A stretch of DNA of 64,000 bases from Isoetes taiwanensis (taxonomy: Eukaryota; Streptophyta; Lycopodiopsida; Isoetales; Isoetaceae). Shown piece after piece: positions 1-11,986 of this stretch. The stretch spans positions 3,953,461 to 4,017,460 of the forward strand of contig JAJEKV010000086.1 of assembly GCA_021234155.1 (NCBI GenBank), read 5' to 3'. The stretch's first letter is position 1; the number at the start of each line of letters is the position of its first letter. The position numbers and the translations under genes are program-made. The notes beneath the pieces were generated by a model. The model made no database searches and was not told where the DNA came from. It saw only the letters and a list, made by a program, of their open reading frames with translations.

Positions 1-1460
1 TAGGCTTAGACCAAAGTCTGGCCCAGTTCTCACAATAGTGCACCTAGTGCAACACACAATAGAACCTTCCAAACTCGACTTCCAGAGTCGATTGATTCTT
101 TTGAAGAAAAAAGAAGGAACTATAGACAAATCAAAGGTCTATCTTGTCCGATCCCCACATAAAGCAAAGTCCTTTGAGGTCAGACTCAAGAATGTTCACA
201 AAACCTTTGGGGTAATAACTAAAATGCTTACACATTCTTAAGTAGCTCCAATGGACTTTTATGCTCAATTGATGGACCCATCCATCTCTTAACATCCCCG
301 ATGTTAAGCTAGGAATATCGAGTATCAATATGGCTGGCGTCAATTGCACATACATAATATCAATATGGCTGGCGTCAATTGCACATACATATATCCATAA
401 AGGGACACTGCAGTCATTACCAAGTATAGTTACTTGACCTACTATCATGGTAGATACCACATGTTTGGACTTCCGCTCAACTCCCGGGGTCCTAATGGAA
501 GCTCTGCTTCCAAAGCACAGTTTTTACCCTGCTAAGTCCTAATACGTACTAGACCCAAAACTCCCACAGAATTAGAGCCCTAGTACCACGTGGACCAGTA
601 TGAAGTCCACCTCAACAATTCCCAATTATTGTGAACTTTTAGCACGGACCCTAGGCGATGCTCTATTGACTCTTCGAGTCAATAATAACAGTCGTCACCA
701 ACTCCCTTCAAGGATTTGGTTAAGCCCTAACATGCAACTGCATGCCGCTGATACTGCAATAACCTAGTAAGCAGAAGCACAATACCCAGTATTGTACAAA
801 AAATAGCACCCCATTTCCTTTTATTTTGCTAGCTTGGATAGCAAGCCTGGGCAATGGTCCTATGTTATCAACTTACTGAGATAATGGTCACATGCAGACC
901 CCTTGCAGTACCCCCGTACTGCGATCAAGTACCCCTTCATTTGTTAATTACTAGTCCAACTAATAAAGGGGTATTGGGTCCAAAAATTATCAAGTTAATA
1001 AATTAATATAAGTTTACATAAGAATCCAAACCAATCATCATGGACTAAAATTCACGATGCCATAACCATTTCCTTGAATTAAATTCAAGCAAGCATGATC
1101 CTAGATCATGACAAGACATATAAAAGCAACGAAGCTTTTATATACCTTCCTGGTATTCACTTTTCGGTATTTCGAGACCATGCTCTTCATGGTCCTTATG
1201 ACCACTAGGTCACACTTAAGTTGCTAACACCTCCTTACAAGGCTGCAACTTCATCCTGAATGTTTACTTAATACGGAAAGTGACAATATAGAGTTGCAGT
1301 ATTACCACGGTATGGATGATAATTTCAACATCACTAGGGTATATGTGGTGATCACAATATTGCCATGGTATAAACGGTAATTACAACTCCAACATATATT
1401 CTGTAGCATAACTAACACAGGTAATTGCCATAGAGGATCTCAACGAGAGACTCCAACTTA
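1..1460. other. No gene recognised; probable retroelement interior
   Basis: No open frame here resembles a known family. Because a minus-strand primer-binding site lies at 1461-1472, the sequence to its left should be the 5' internal part (leader and gag) of a minus-strand LTR retrotransposon, but it is too decayed to show a gag frame. This assignment is inference from position only. Confidence 0.35.
323..390. repeat. Tandem duplication, 35-bp period
   Basis: A word beginning TATCAATATGGCTGGCG is present twice in a row at 323-355 and 358-390 with no mismatch I can see. It lies in retroelement debris and looks like a recent local slippage or end-joining duplication. Confidence 0.85.
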
Positions 1461-2093
1461 GCTCTGATACCAAATTGTTACAGCCTACAAAAAGTAGGAT
1501 CGATTGTGCTACCTAGAACTCCCAGAGTTCCCCTCAACCTTGAGTTCCCAGAACTTCCCATGCACAAACGGTACCGATCCCTAGGATCAATTTGAAGCCC
1601 AGCTTCAGCAAGTTCTATCTCAAGAACCTAATACTGCAATAGCAGTATTGCTCAAGAAGAGCCCAAACGCTCCAACAACAGAAACAACTCCACAAGCCAA
1701 CAGAGTAGAAAGACCCGAATTGATCCCTGATCAATTCGAAATGGGTTCAAACAACAAGATATGGAAGATCAAACAGTATCGATCAGCGAAAAACTCCAAT
1801 TGCTTGGCTCCAAGAAGAAATTGTGATTTGCCAAAACATCTTCAATGCCTTATATAAGGTAACTAGGCCTAAGAATAGAAAGAAAAAGGCTTATGGGCCT
1901 TTATCCTAGCCTAAATTGAGCATGGGATGATTAGATCCGGCTCTATTTATAGGATCCGGCCGACCTGATACAGGCCGCAAACCTCAAAGCTCATTTTTCC
2001 CTTTAAAACAATTAAACCAATTAGGTGGTGCCACATATCACGTCTTAAGCAATAGTTAAATTTAACATTATAATTTAATGTCACCTTAACATA
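1461..2093 (-). mobile_element. LTR relic with initiator-Met primer-binding site
   Basis: On the minus strand TGGTATCAGAGC (1461-1472 as GCTCTGATACCA) matches the primer-binding site for initiator-Met tRNA used by many plant LTR retrotransposons. It is separated by three bases from CTGTAACA (1476-1483), a good LTR 3' end. Upstream on the same strand, CTATAAATAG at 1943-1952 is a plausible LTR TATA box. The outer LTR edge near 2093 (TTAACA in plus orientation) is a guess; the family is not determined. Confidence 0.6.
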
Positions 2094-2434
2094 CGAAACA
2101 AATGCCATTTAAAAATAACCCATCCGCCACCACTAGGCGGTAACTGACCTCTGGAGCATTTCCAGACCATCCGGTGGCGCTCCCAAGGCTAACTCCCCGC
2201 CCCAAGGCCTGCAAATGGGACTTGCCCTTGAACCGTAATAGGTATGCCTAGTTTGTCCATTCAATAAGATGATAAGGAACTAGACTTCAAATAAGGTATA
2301 TTCGCTCCACCGTTTATAGGTACCACCATTTGCCCATACAATACATGGCCTGCTACTCGATTACCATGGGATTTCCCTCATTTGTGTTTTACGAAACTGA
2401 TAAAAACAAATAAATATAAATGAATAATGATGTT

Positions 2435-2660
2435 AATCACGGTGGCAGTCTAGTGATTAAGCCTTTGGTTATGGGCAGACCCCTTCCCCGCTCAAAACCC
2501 ACTGGCTACCATCGGATGGTGGTAAAAAAAGTAAAAAACAACAATAACATTATAAACAAAAATAGTAGAAATAATATCCATTGCAATGATGGCCTAGTGG
2601 TAAAACTATTGGTTATCATGGGCGAAGCCCATCCAGGCTCAAAACCCATTGGTTATTGTA
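2435..2660 (+). mobile_element. Two tRNA-like SINE heads
   Basis: Two related stretches begin GGTGGCAGTCTAGTG (about 2440) and GATGGCCTAGTGG (about 2588) and each ends in GCTCAAAACCCA(C/T) roughly 60 bases on. TGGCCTAGTGG fits the pol III A-box consensus TRGYNNANNGG; the second element is a degraded B box. They look like heads of tRNA-derived SINEs, not functional tRNA genes, because no cloverleaf closes around them. Confidence 0.5.
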
Positions 2661-2663
2661 ACG

Positions 2664-3108
2664 GACCCATGGGAGACCGCTCAAGTGGATCTTGGTGTCG
2701 TGTTCCCAAGACACCAGTATAAACGGGTAGAAGCAACTACTCATAAATGTCTAGACGGTTTTGCTCAGTTGGTTAAGGGCATATCGGTTAGGAACGTTAC
2801 ATTTGGTATCAGAGCAGGGCTCGAGTTTGAGCCTCCATAGGGGAAAGTATAACTCGGAATATCGTTGGATGGTAGGTCATGACTTGGTCTTGGACACTAG
2901 GGGATGGTGTGGTCTATAGTATTGATGCTCAAGGACAAACATAGTTCTAGTAGGAGGGATTGTCACAAACCATGGGAGACCGCTCGAGTGGATCTTAGTG
3001 TCGAGTTCCCGAGACACCAGCATAAATGGGTAGAAGCGAATACTCATAAACGTCTAGACGATTTTGCCCAATTGGTTAAGGGCATGTCGGTTAGGAACGT
3101 TACATTAT
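2664..3108 (+). repeat. Duplicated LTR-end segment with primer-binding site
   Basis: A segment of about 140 bp starting CCATGGGAGACCGCTC occurs at 2666-2803 and again, diverged, at 2971-3104. The first copy runs straight into TGGTATCAGAGC at 2804-2815, an initiator-Met tRNA primer-binding site, so the segment is the 3' end of a plus-strand LTR. In the second copy the primer-binding site is missing. The pair looks like nested or rearranged LTR ends. Confidence 0.6.
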
Positions 3109-3132
3109 CCTCGAGTGGTTCAAAAGTAACAA

Positions 3133-3205
3133 ATGTGGCAGCCTAGTGGTCAAGCCATTGGTCATAGGCACCCCTGCCCCTCCTCCTCCAGGGCTCAAAA
3201 CCGTT
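3133..3205 (+). mobile_element. SINE-like head
   Basis: TGGCAGCCTAGTGGTCAAGC followed by GGGCTCAAAACCG about 45 bases later repeats the layout of the SINE heads at 2435-2660. The boxes are imperfect, so this is a relic. Confidence 0.45.
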
Positions 3206-3816
3206 GCAGAGGAAGAAGAAAAACAACCCAGAGAAAGAAGAAATAAAAAAGGATATTTGAAGAGGTTCAAAGACATTATAGTAATGTAAAGTGGAGAATA
3301 TAGTGGAAATTCTATGGTGGTTGAGGTCAGCATCTATGTATCATATGGGCAAGGAACATATGTTCTCGAATTAATACATAGTCTAATCAGATCGTTAGCG
3401 TGCAAGTCGAGATAGATAGAAGGATACTAACATTGGAGCCATAATGCAAGGCTATTTAGTACAAATCCAAATACAGGGAGCTATAAATTTCTTGTATCTA
3501 TAAAAATTATCTCTCCTCATACACGACGAGAGAGTTAAAAAAAAACGGGTGTACGTTGCGTGCATGCGTGCGTGCGTGCGTGTGTTGTTGGGGGGGGAGG
3601 AGGGTTAATGAGAAAAAGAAAAAAGAAAAAAATAGCAGTCACAAAGAGATTTAACAAAAAAAATTTGATAAATCAAGCATTATTGAAGTCTTTTGAATCT
3701 GGCCATTATGGCTGCTATGATCACAATAATTTAATATTACTTAATCCAACCACTATGGCTGCTAATAGTCAAGACAACCTTTGGTGGATAGACGTATTGA
3801 ATAATCATGGAATGAC

Positions 3817-5045
3817 CTAACGTTTGTTGCTGTTAGATATCATAATCGTAGACACAAGACCTGCAGCAGTAGCAGTGGCAAGGGCCATGGCTCCTCCATA
3901 TTTAGTGCCAAAGCTGGCCACATCCAACATTAAATCCACCGAATTATAGATGGGCACATAGATATGCTTGCCAAGGATGTAATACATAGCACGTAGAGGA
4001 GTTAAAATTACTTGATATGCAAGTGGGAGCAACGAGGTTATACCAAATGCATCAAATATATGATCGAGGAACCATTCACTATGAACAGATGCTAGGACAT
4101 CGTTCACCATTATGGTGCCATCCATTGAGAGGGGATTATATAACCCTTGCTTCCACACTCTAGATATGTCTACAAGAACATCATGCTACCAATGTCAGCA
4201 ACAACTCAACAATGTTTTCAAGTTAAGAATTTTACCTGTGACTTCCAAGGATGAGTTTCCCATGCTCCACATAGTATCACCGATCCTAATATCTTGTGCA
4301 CGCTTATATTTAAGACCTTGATGCTCATCTAGTTTTTTATAAAACCATGAGATAGGTAGTATTATAAAAGATCATAGGTTGGAACAAATGGATACCTTCC
4401 AAAATCGGCACAAAATGAAGAGTCGTGAGCTCAAGAGCATAGGGAGTAGAATATACGTCACGGCTTTTAAAGATTCTTAAAAATTCACTAAAGGTATTTG
4501 GATCCTTATGACCAAATGCATAAATGTCACTGTAGACAATCTTTCCATCCTTAGAGAATACAGCTACCTAAATGAAAGATATCAGTAAGAATGTGCCTAT
4601 ATATTGTCATCATTCGTTAAATACCTTATCACCAACTTCAAGATCTCTCATTCACAATTTATCAGTTGCACCAAAGCATCACCTAGATTTTAGACAAGTG
4701 TATTAATAACATCTTAATCAAAATTTGATAAGGAAACATCATTGATATGCTCACCTGGAAAACAAACTTGTTTACTAGGAGGTGGTGGGGGAGGAGAAGG
4801 TGGAGAAATAGTAGAAGATGGAGGAGGTGGGGTTGAGGAATTTGAAGATGGAGGAGGGGGGTAACAGGCGGGGGAGGTGGGGTTGAGGAATTTGAAGAAG
4901 GTGGAGGAGGGGATGGAATGGGTGGGGGAGGTGGAGTTGAGGAATTTGAAGCTGGAGTCTGGAGCAAATGCCTAGAAGATAAATGGCCATGGGCGAACAT
5001 GAAAGAGATGAACAAGGAGAAGCATAATGCTATAGCCTGAGCCAT
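3817..5045 (-). pseudogene. Hog-domain (Hedgehog-type Hint) gene, copy A, broken
   Basis: Five exons can be placed by alignment to the intact copy at 58,585-59,779: 4755-5045, 4625-4682, 4396-4567, 4236-4328 and 3817-4169, all with GT-AG borders. The order is a signal peptide (MAQAIALCFSLFISFMFAHG), a proline-rich tract with SNSSTPPPPP blocks, the Hint start CFPGD, the block YSDIYAFGHKD, LTTLH, and the hydrophobic C-terminus. Two lesions break it. Exon 1 is one base out of frame at a six-G run on the plus strand (4856-4861), inside the proline tract. Exon 2 lacks 10 bases present in the other copies, giving a TGA after NCE. Exons 3-5 keep an open frame; exon 3 has a 3-base in-frame deletion and exon 5 lacks the penultimate codon. 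The homopolymer frameshift could be an assembly error; the 10-base deletion is harder to explain that way. I call it a pseudogene. Confidence 0.85.
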
Positions 5046-5409
5046 TACTGAGGACTTGTAGAGTCTATATGTGAGGGGTCCTTTAAATAGGATAGGATTG
5101 GAATATCCCAACAATATTCCATATATAAACATTAATAAAAATGACAATTTATTCAAAAAGAGGTATTGACAAAGGATTCAAAATGGCACGATTCTTGACT
5201 TAATACGTGGTGTGCACGTGGGTTTTTCCATAAATTCAAACATCAAATGTACTTATTTATGTTACATGTCATAAACTAATTTGTGGTATTAACAAGTTAG
5301 AACGATAGTAGGCACAACTATTTTTCTTCCTTGTATGAAGACATTATTACAAAGAGAAACATGAACTCACGAAGGCATTATTACAAAGAATAGAATAGAA
5401 TAGAATGCA

Positions 5410-5535
5410 ATAGAATAGAATAATTTTTATCGTTCACAGAGACCAATCGACCTATGGGACAAACTAAAAGAGCGCAGTAGACTTATTATTATTCGAGTTA
5501 AAAAACCCTTGTCCTGAAGGGTTTTCGGGGGGACC
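5410..5535 (-). mobile_element. LINE-type 3' tail with hairpin and ATTCT-like repeats
   Basis: On the minus strand this reads CCGAAAACCCTTCAGGAC, then GGGTTTTTTAAC, then a unique part (CCATAGGTCGATTGGTCTCTG-like), then repeats of TTCTA type. The AAAACCC...GGGTTTT arms can pair. The same tail closes the LINE at 44,158 and recurs at 40,780 and 58,060, so it is a retroposon 3' end. Confidence 0.55.
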
Positions 5536-5925
5536 GTTGTTACTACCCCTTGCGTTGCTATTAGTGTTACAACCCCTCGTGGTAATGCTTACGGTTGTTG
5601 GTTTTACTCATGCCCCCCCAATGTTTGGCTTGCTTTGCCCTCTTTGCTCATGCAACCCCTCAGGATGTTGCTACTCCTGCAATGCCTCAGGGTGCTACTG
5701 CGGCCATTGCAACTGCAAATGCTACCACTCCAAATAGGGGAAAGTGCCTACGGATGGTTTTCTAGAATTGTAGGGGCTTTTCATGGTAGAGATGGGATAG
5801 GTTGATGTAATTGCAGTCCTAGACCATAGTGAAAAATTCCATTCTTTCCATTTCAAATATAGGAGGATTTACCACGCAATGTAAATATTTTGACTCACAT
5901 GAGTTATAAACAATGCATTCTCCTG

Positions 5926-6000
5926 AACGTTTGGCCTAGTGATAATACACTAGGCCTAGATATCTCAAGTTCGAGGCTGCCCAGATTCGCAAGGTAAGAT
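5926..6000 (+). mobile_element. SINE-like relic
   Basis: TTTGGCCTAGTGATAATAC followed by CAAGTTCGAGGCTGCCC resembles degenerate pol III A and B boxes. The same stretch occurs in inverted orientation at about 40,320-40,395 as part of the duplicated Hog segment. Confidence 0.4.
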
Positions 6001-6620
6001 GGTTGGAGACAAACCCAATAAAGCAATGGTGGTGTGGGGATGTTGTCCATGTGGCAAGACTCAATCTTCTATCTTTTAGACTTTCAATCTATGTGGCATG
6101 ACACAATCTTCTATCTTTCAAACTTTTCGAACAACCAAGAAAGATGTTGGATTGGGGATGTTGTCTATGTTTCGATGACGGAATCTTCTATCTCCCTAAC
6201 TGACAAGAATAACCTTTTGCTTGAACATGGAAGGACGCACATCACACCAGAATTTCAAGCAAAAATAGTCATTATCGTAACATGAGATTTTTGTTAGGTT
6301 TAATTCTGCGGAGGCATTCAAGTCTGTGCTCCGGCTATGACGTCATCATGGTGAGATCATGGCTCTCTTACAACAATGTTAGCTCTTATATTGAAGGATA
6401 TTGGCTCTAATATCCAAGATCATATAATTTTGATCTTATTTCTTGATAGATCCACCTTTTGGATTAAATCTTGAGGCTTTAAGAAGCAAAAAATTGGAGG
6501 TTCTTCGAATTTCTTTTCCAATTTGGCTTTAGGAATCAGGAATCGAGATCTATGGCTTTTTTCTTTTTAATTTTTGTTGTTCCTAACTACTTTACTTTCT
6601 TCCTCTGCAAGAATGCTGCG

Positions 6621-8185
6621 TGGCAGTATGAAGGAAGGGCATGATCAAAGAAATGATTCATAGCCATGGCCACAGGGGACAAAGGCTTTCTTTCCTTTTT
6701 GCCTTAGTCGACCTTAGCTGCCAGATCCTACAACGGTTCTTGCATGCATTGTCTTATCTTTTTATTCTTCACGGCAAAGCGAACGGACGTCCTTGCAGCT
6801 GCGATTTACTACAACAGTTCAGCATTTGCAGATTTGAAATCCCCTTCCAGAAATCATGGTTTTGGATTAGAATCCCTTTTTGAGCCTTTATTACAACTAT
6901 TCGTAGATGTTTGTCTATCCTTTCTCCTGATTCTTTCGCTTGCTTATCATAGCATGGCTTGAACCAGACTTCTGCAGCTCAAGAAAAAAATGGTTGCATC
7001 TCTTGCAAGTTCTAAAATCATCTAGAACTTAGAAAATACAGCCGAAAGCTTTGTTTGACTTGGGGACGGGTTCCAGCTTGGTTGCCCCACAACGGGCTGC
7101 CCCGACCGTTCTAACGCTAACCCTTTGATTTAGACCTTCTCTAAAAATTCCGAAAATTGGGTTGTGTGCTGGTGATGAATTAGGAATCCAACTGGCAAAA
7201 AATCAGAATTTAATTTCGTACAATGCACTAATTACAAATTTATCAATGCCTTGCCACTGCAAAAGCCCCCCTCCCCGACTTCTAATTGCCACATCGGGAG
7301 GAGGACAAGCCCAAACTCCATTCCGTCAGTTTCCCTTGCTCTGCGTTCTCAACTGCAGCTTCTTGGCCATGTCCCAACTGCAACAGACCAAAAATCGGCC
7401 CCCAAAATGCAAACAATTCCCACAAGGTTTACGTTTCAGAGGCCCTCTCCTTGTCAGATTCGGCCGGGACCTTGCGCCATGCCTTGACGTGGAGGTGGGT
7501 GTTGACGCTAGAGCACGGACCCTAAAATCCCTCCGGAAGTTGCTTGCCCCAAAAGTCCTCTCCCCAAAGCCCTGGGGACTATGAGAGTTTGAATAATATA
7601 GTAATTGTTTATAATGACATAGTATAAAAGAAACAAAAATTAATGGTTGGTGAATCATTAGAAATAAAATTCTAATGTGGATTAGCAAATGCAATCGTTT
7701 GGACCTTATGCCAGGAAGAACAAGTATTTAGGTCGACTTCAAAGACTATAGTATTGCACCAAGTAAAGAAGGTATAGCAATCAGAGTGTGCACATGGAAT
7801 CCAAATAAGAAAAACCTTAAATAAGACCCCAATAGGAGCCATAAGCGCTATCAAAGAAGAGAATCTGGTAATGCATCAAACTAAAATAATACAAAATCAA
7901 CACTTCCAAGAACCTCAATCAAATTTTTTTAAAAATTCAATCAAGCAGATCCCTTTAAGCACTATCATTGTTTCTGGCTAGATTTCTGATTAATTTGTAA
8001 CATATCACTTATGTTATGTATCGTTCAATATTCAATCATCACTTATCATGTGTTTGACTGGATTTCTGCTCCACCTATTTCTGTTGCAAACAAAATGGTA
8101 GCCTGTAAGGCTGCAAATTGTGAGTATGGGGTAGTTCGTGATGCAAATTGTCGCTGCTTCTCATTCTATACATAAATTTCTCGAC
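6621..8185. other. No gene recognised
   Basis: Short open frames exist (for example around 7162-7584) but several overlap in different frames, none has a recognisable domain, and they share no homologous copy elsewhere in the window. I see no RNA gene and no clear transposon end. Confidence 0.5.
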
Positions 8186-8200
8186 CTATGGTTTAAGGGG

Positions 8201-8290
8201 GGTCAACCCTCCCCTCTCGCAGATTATGGGAAACAAACCCTCTCGGCCTACCGACCATTTCCCATAATCTGCTTGAGGGGAGGGTTAACC
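8201..8290. other. Long hairpin (33-nt arms, 24-nt loop)
   Basis: The arm 8201-8233 (starting GGTCAACCCTCCCCTC) is the reverse complement of 8258-8290 at about 30 of 33 positions, with mismatches only near position 4 and at positions 16-18. The loop is 8234-8257. The arms may extend a few imperfect pairs outward. It could be a tiny MITE, a young microRNA-like precursor or an inverted duplication; the sequence does not decide. Confidence 0.75.
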
Positions 8291-8299
8291 TCCTCTTCT

Positions 8300-11240
8300 T
8301 TCTTCTTTAGCTTTTTATCTACCCCCTCTGCATTAGCATTTTAATCTGCACAAGCCCTAGTCGGCATCCATTGATGCGTCAGCATCTTGTTGGAACATTA
8401 ATGATCAGTGTTGGACAAACTTTTTACGTTCCATTGAAGAATTTTCTAGAGTTACCTTGGCCAATGGGATACTGCCTAGGATACTGGAGAGTATATTGCT
8501 ACCGTCCAGCTTGGACCAAAATCCGACCTACATGGCAGATGTCCAAGATCCCTTGCCTCACCATCCACAAACTCTTGTTGGGTACACTAGTAATAGACAT
8601 AACTTTTCAATATTTAGGTAGATTAAATCCTCATAAAGAGGATAAAGTACTTCCATTCTGACTCATATTTTTGCCCTGCATTATTTGTTCTTCTTTATAA
8701 TGGTCGGAGTGAGTGCCATACATGCCTATGCACAGGGATTTAAGGTAGGGGACTGTTACACTGTAGAGGAATATGAAGCATATTTGGGAATGGATTGAGA
8801 AAGATATGCCATCCGAAACTCCCAAGTTAAGGTCAGAACGTCTTTTAAGTTTGTCTTGTTACCTCAAAGATAATAGCAACTCATTGATTTGTTTCAGTTA
8901 TTTTTTAGCAAGCAGATAGACAAAACAAGATGAAGATCCTAACAATTATGTCGACATTATACAAAAACCATGTTATTCCTTTTACAAAATATGGTCGGAC
9001 GAGGTAGAAGTTTGTTTTGTTGTTTCCTCTTGTTTGCACAGAATAGCTCCATCGAAAAAGCAATTTTGTTGAATCTCTTTTGCCCTTTTTATGTTTACAA
9101 CTAGAAAATTGCCCCCCTTCAGCGGGCGCCACATGCGATTATACCACAAGAGTGTGGTGGTAATCCACAATGGTGAAGTGTTAATGTGTGGGTTTTATGT
9201 ATTGTGCATGTTAAATTTTGAAAAAAGTGGCTTATGTTACAATATCCAGTCTAGCTTTATCTGATTATTAAGCACGCAGTTTAGCCTTATTTGATTATTA
9301 AGTGTTAAGTGGTTATCCTCAAAGGCTAGGATAGAGATAGATGTTGATTTGTGCTAAAAAGATTGAGGAAGCATGATTTTACATCACAAATTGTAGATAA
9401 TGCAGCATGAACACAACAAGTTAGCACAATTTTCTCAACATGATTTGTGGAATGAAGCACCATGTTTATCCTTATTTGCACAATATTATAGCAACAGACA
9501 TATTTGTGCATAAGTATGTTGTTATTTTAATGTTTTATGTGCAGTTGTATCTGACAAATGGCCAAATCGAATTAGCAAAATGCGCCTATGATAGTTCAAT
9601 CCACATTCATTATTACTGTAGGTATGCATGTAGGACATCCATAGTTCATGCTTATCCTAAAAGTCCATTGTTTACATTTTCGATGTCCAGTTAATTTGAT
9701 GTATTGCTCTCAATTGAGCCTCCACTAAAGGATTTTTTGTGATACATTAAAGACGAAAAACAAAATGCAGTATGTGAGATATAAACATACATATTCAAGG
9801 ATCTTGATTTGTTGAGAAAAGCACTCCAAATAAACTAATTTAAAGACCTGTTTGTAAAGAAAAGCTTCGGGTTTAAATCCAAAATAAATAGCGAGTTACC
9901 ATATTTCTGAATCTGAACCTCCTTTTCTCAAGAGATATGCGATCAAAAAAAGTGTTTTTTAAAACAACAATAAAGAATTACATCTCTTAACAAAAACTAA
10001 CAATGCATCGAAGCAAGGGATTGGATGACCTAGGGTGTTAACATTTTCTTGTCAACACCTTCGATCGGAAGGGGCATGTTGCCCTTTGATGGTGACTTTC
10101 TCATGGGAAGCTTCATCTCTGCTCCGTGCAAATGATAAAAAAACTAAAGGGATGTAGGCCAAGCGGTTAGGAAAAGTCGGAGTGAAATCAAACTTTCTTC
10201 CCAATAGATTACGAGAAAGAAATAACACCGTCTTAAACCCAACCCAAACTCTATGTTGACTCAGCTTTGTGCCAAGGTTATCCGATAGCCTACACAGTGA
10301 ATAATTATCATGCGTCCCTAGAATGAATGGTTTCATGTTGCTTCTCCTTAAAGCACAAAAAAAAAAAAAATGTTAAGCCAAATTTCAATATGATCTACAA
10401 CTTCCAAATGGCACTAATGTATAAGTTTACACGCCCTCTCCTTCATCTACCCTATCACCCATCTTACAAGTTCAATCCCCTATTTTTCTTTGCAAAATTA
10501 TACACAGACAGATTATGAAGCAAGCCCGGCCCAGAGCCTGGCACAACTATTGCTCTTCCCTTATGCATGTCTCCACAGTAAATGTAGGAATAACCCAACT
10601 TTTATAGTGGGAACAAATCTCTAGTTTCTTAAATGCTTTTCATGCTTCCACAAGAAAACCAAATCTGCTATACATGTAAACCACCACAGTGTTGTCCATA
10701 AAAGATATCTTTCAAGTCCCTTTTCTCTGGTGTTACTTGGATCTGCTTGATCCTGCCACAAGCCCTTAGCAAAACCGTAAGTTTATAACAGCTGGAATTA
10801 ACCCTAAACCCTTGCATCTTTGGATCCAGGTTAAAAGCATGATGTGATGATCCAGTTCTAACATGTTCTGAGATAGATAAGTCCATGAGTGCTTATTTCG
10901 GTACATCAACTTGGACTGGCAAGGAAATTTATTCTTGTAGCATTATAATAAAGAAAGGTAAACGGTGATATGTGGTTTTTGAAACTTCAATGAGGGAAGG
11001 TATAAATTTGTGCAAGAAATTTGTGTTCAACGTTAGGCACATTTAGATGAATTTTGTGGCAAAAATATAGTCCCAATAAATGATTAAGATCATGTTTGCA
11101 ATAGACAATCTCGATGCGTGCAAAGTTAATTTGCAGTGATTTTAATGTTCAATATCTGAATATCTTTGACGTCTGGCCGACGGTCTACATGGCGGCAGAA
11201 GATCAGACTATAAAGACTCTCTGTAAAATTTGTTCTTACT
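8300..11240. other. No gene recognised
   Basis: AT-rich intergenic DNA. A short tandem duplication with the word TTTAGCCTTATTTGATTATT lies near 9249-9301. A tRNA-Leu-like word, GGCCAAGCGGTTAGG near 10,157, has no cloverleaf around it. None of the short frames shows a recognisable protein. Confidence 0.5.
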
Positions 11241-11251
11241 AACCAATTAGC

Positions 11252-11968
11252 ATGGCGAATTATGTGGCAATAATATTCAGTGCAGCAGTCTTGATTTTGA
11301 GCGCAAATGCTGCCCAACCCAACAAAATTCTGGATCCCAGCATTTCGAATTATCAGAACTTGGCCCAATTTGCCGTATCTCAGCAGAATCATTACGCAAA
11401 TACTGTAAGGAATATATGTTTTTACAATCTAGCAACTTAGTTAACAGTGCTCTAACAAATGGTTTTTCTTCTTTTTTTGGTACGAACCAACCAGACTATA
11501 AAATACTCTGCACTTCTAGCTGCAGAGATCCGGAAAGAAGCTGAAAATTACTACTGGCTTGTAATCAAGGCCAATAATGACCTACGTACTCAGTATGCAG
11601 CAACTATCATCAAATCAAAGTTTCCAGTTTTGAAATCTTTTACAAAACTGAGTACTTTTCCAGTCATGTACGCTGATCCATCTGCAGCCAGCAACATACA
11701 ATCAGGCAAATCTGCTGTAGACCTTTACAACAATCAATCACAAGTAAGTAAGTGTCCATTTTTTCCTCCTTATTTTCTTGCTGATTTTAGGTTTCTTGAG
11801 CAGGAAAATCTGGAATATGTCAAGTTATTTCAAGTAACATGGGGTGAATGGACTAGTTCGCTTGTAATTCAGGCTAAGAATCTGACCAATCTCAACCTGT
11901 ATCGCGCCGTATTTGCATGGTATCCTCAAGAAAACAAAGTGAGGTTACAATCTTTTAGCAAGATCTGA
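11252..11968 (+). CDS. Secreted two-domain cystatin-like protein
   Basis: Three exons with GT-AG borders, 11252-11404, 11495-11743 and 11804-11968, all phase 0, give 188 residues. Residues 1-20 (MANYVAIIFSAAVLILSANA) are a clear signal peptide. LAQFAVSQQN at 37-46 closely follows the phytocystatin helix signature LARFAVxEHN. Exon 2 continues as the cystatin sheet (EIRKEAENYYWLVIKA at 62-77, then TQYAATIIKSKFPVLKSF at 83-100). A second cystatin-like unit follows: GKSAVDLYNNQS at 122-133, LEYVKLFQV at 137-145, QVTWG at 144-148, LYRAVFAWYPQ, then LQSF near the end. Cystatins are secreted or vacuolar inhibitors of papain-like cysteine proteases, acting through a QxVxG loop. Domain 1 has lost that loop and domain 2 keeps only QVTWG (Val to Thr), so inhibition is uncertain. 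The double arrangement is my reading of the fold pattern; a single diverged cystatin with a C-terminal extension, as in some plant cystatins, is the alternative. Confidence 0.7.
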
Positions 11969-11986
11969 AACTTACCATTACTTCAC

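Larger units (their letters stand above)
3395..6620 (-). repeat. Inverted copy of the Hog-bearing segment
   Basis: Read on the minus strand, this segment matches about 39,680-42,854 plus 44,159-44,220 of unit 1, and the equivalent part of unit 2, including the Hog gene, the LINE-type tail, a SINE-like relic and the sequence around GAGCCAACATTG. It lacks the LINE that splits unit 1 at 42,855-44,158, so it preserves the empty site. It is visibly more diverged from units 1 and 2 than they are from each other, so it is the older duplicate. Confidence 0.8.

Noticed and set aside
323-390. CRISPR-like repeats
   Set aside because: Direct tandem copies without spacers in a plant nuclear context; no CRISPR array is seen anywhere in the window.
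7162-7584. Open frame of 140 codons and several overlapping ones
   Set aside because: No domain, no homologous copy, no start context, and three frames are open at once, as expected from composition.
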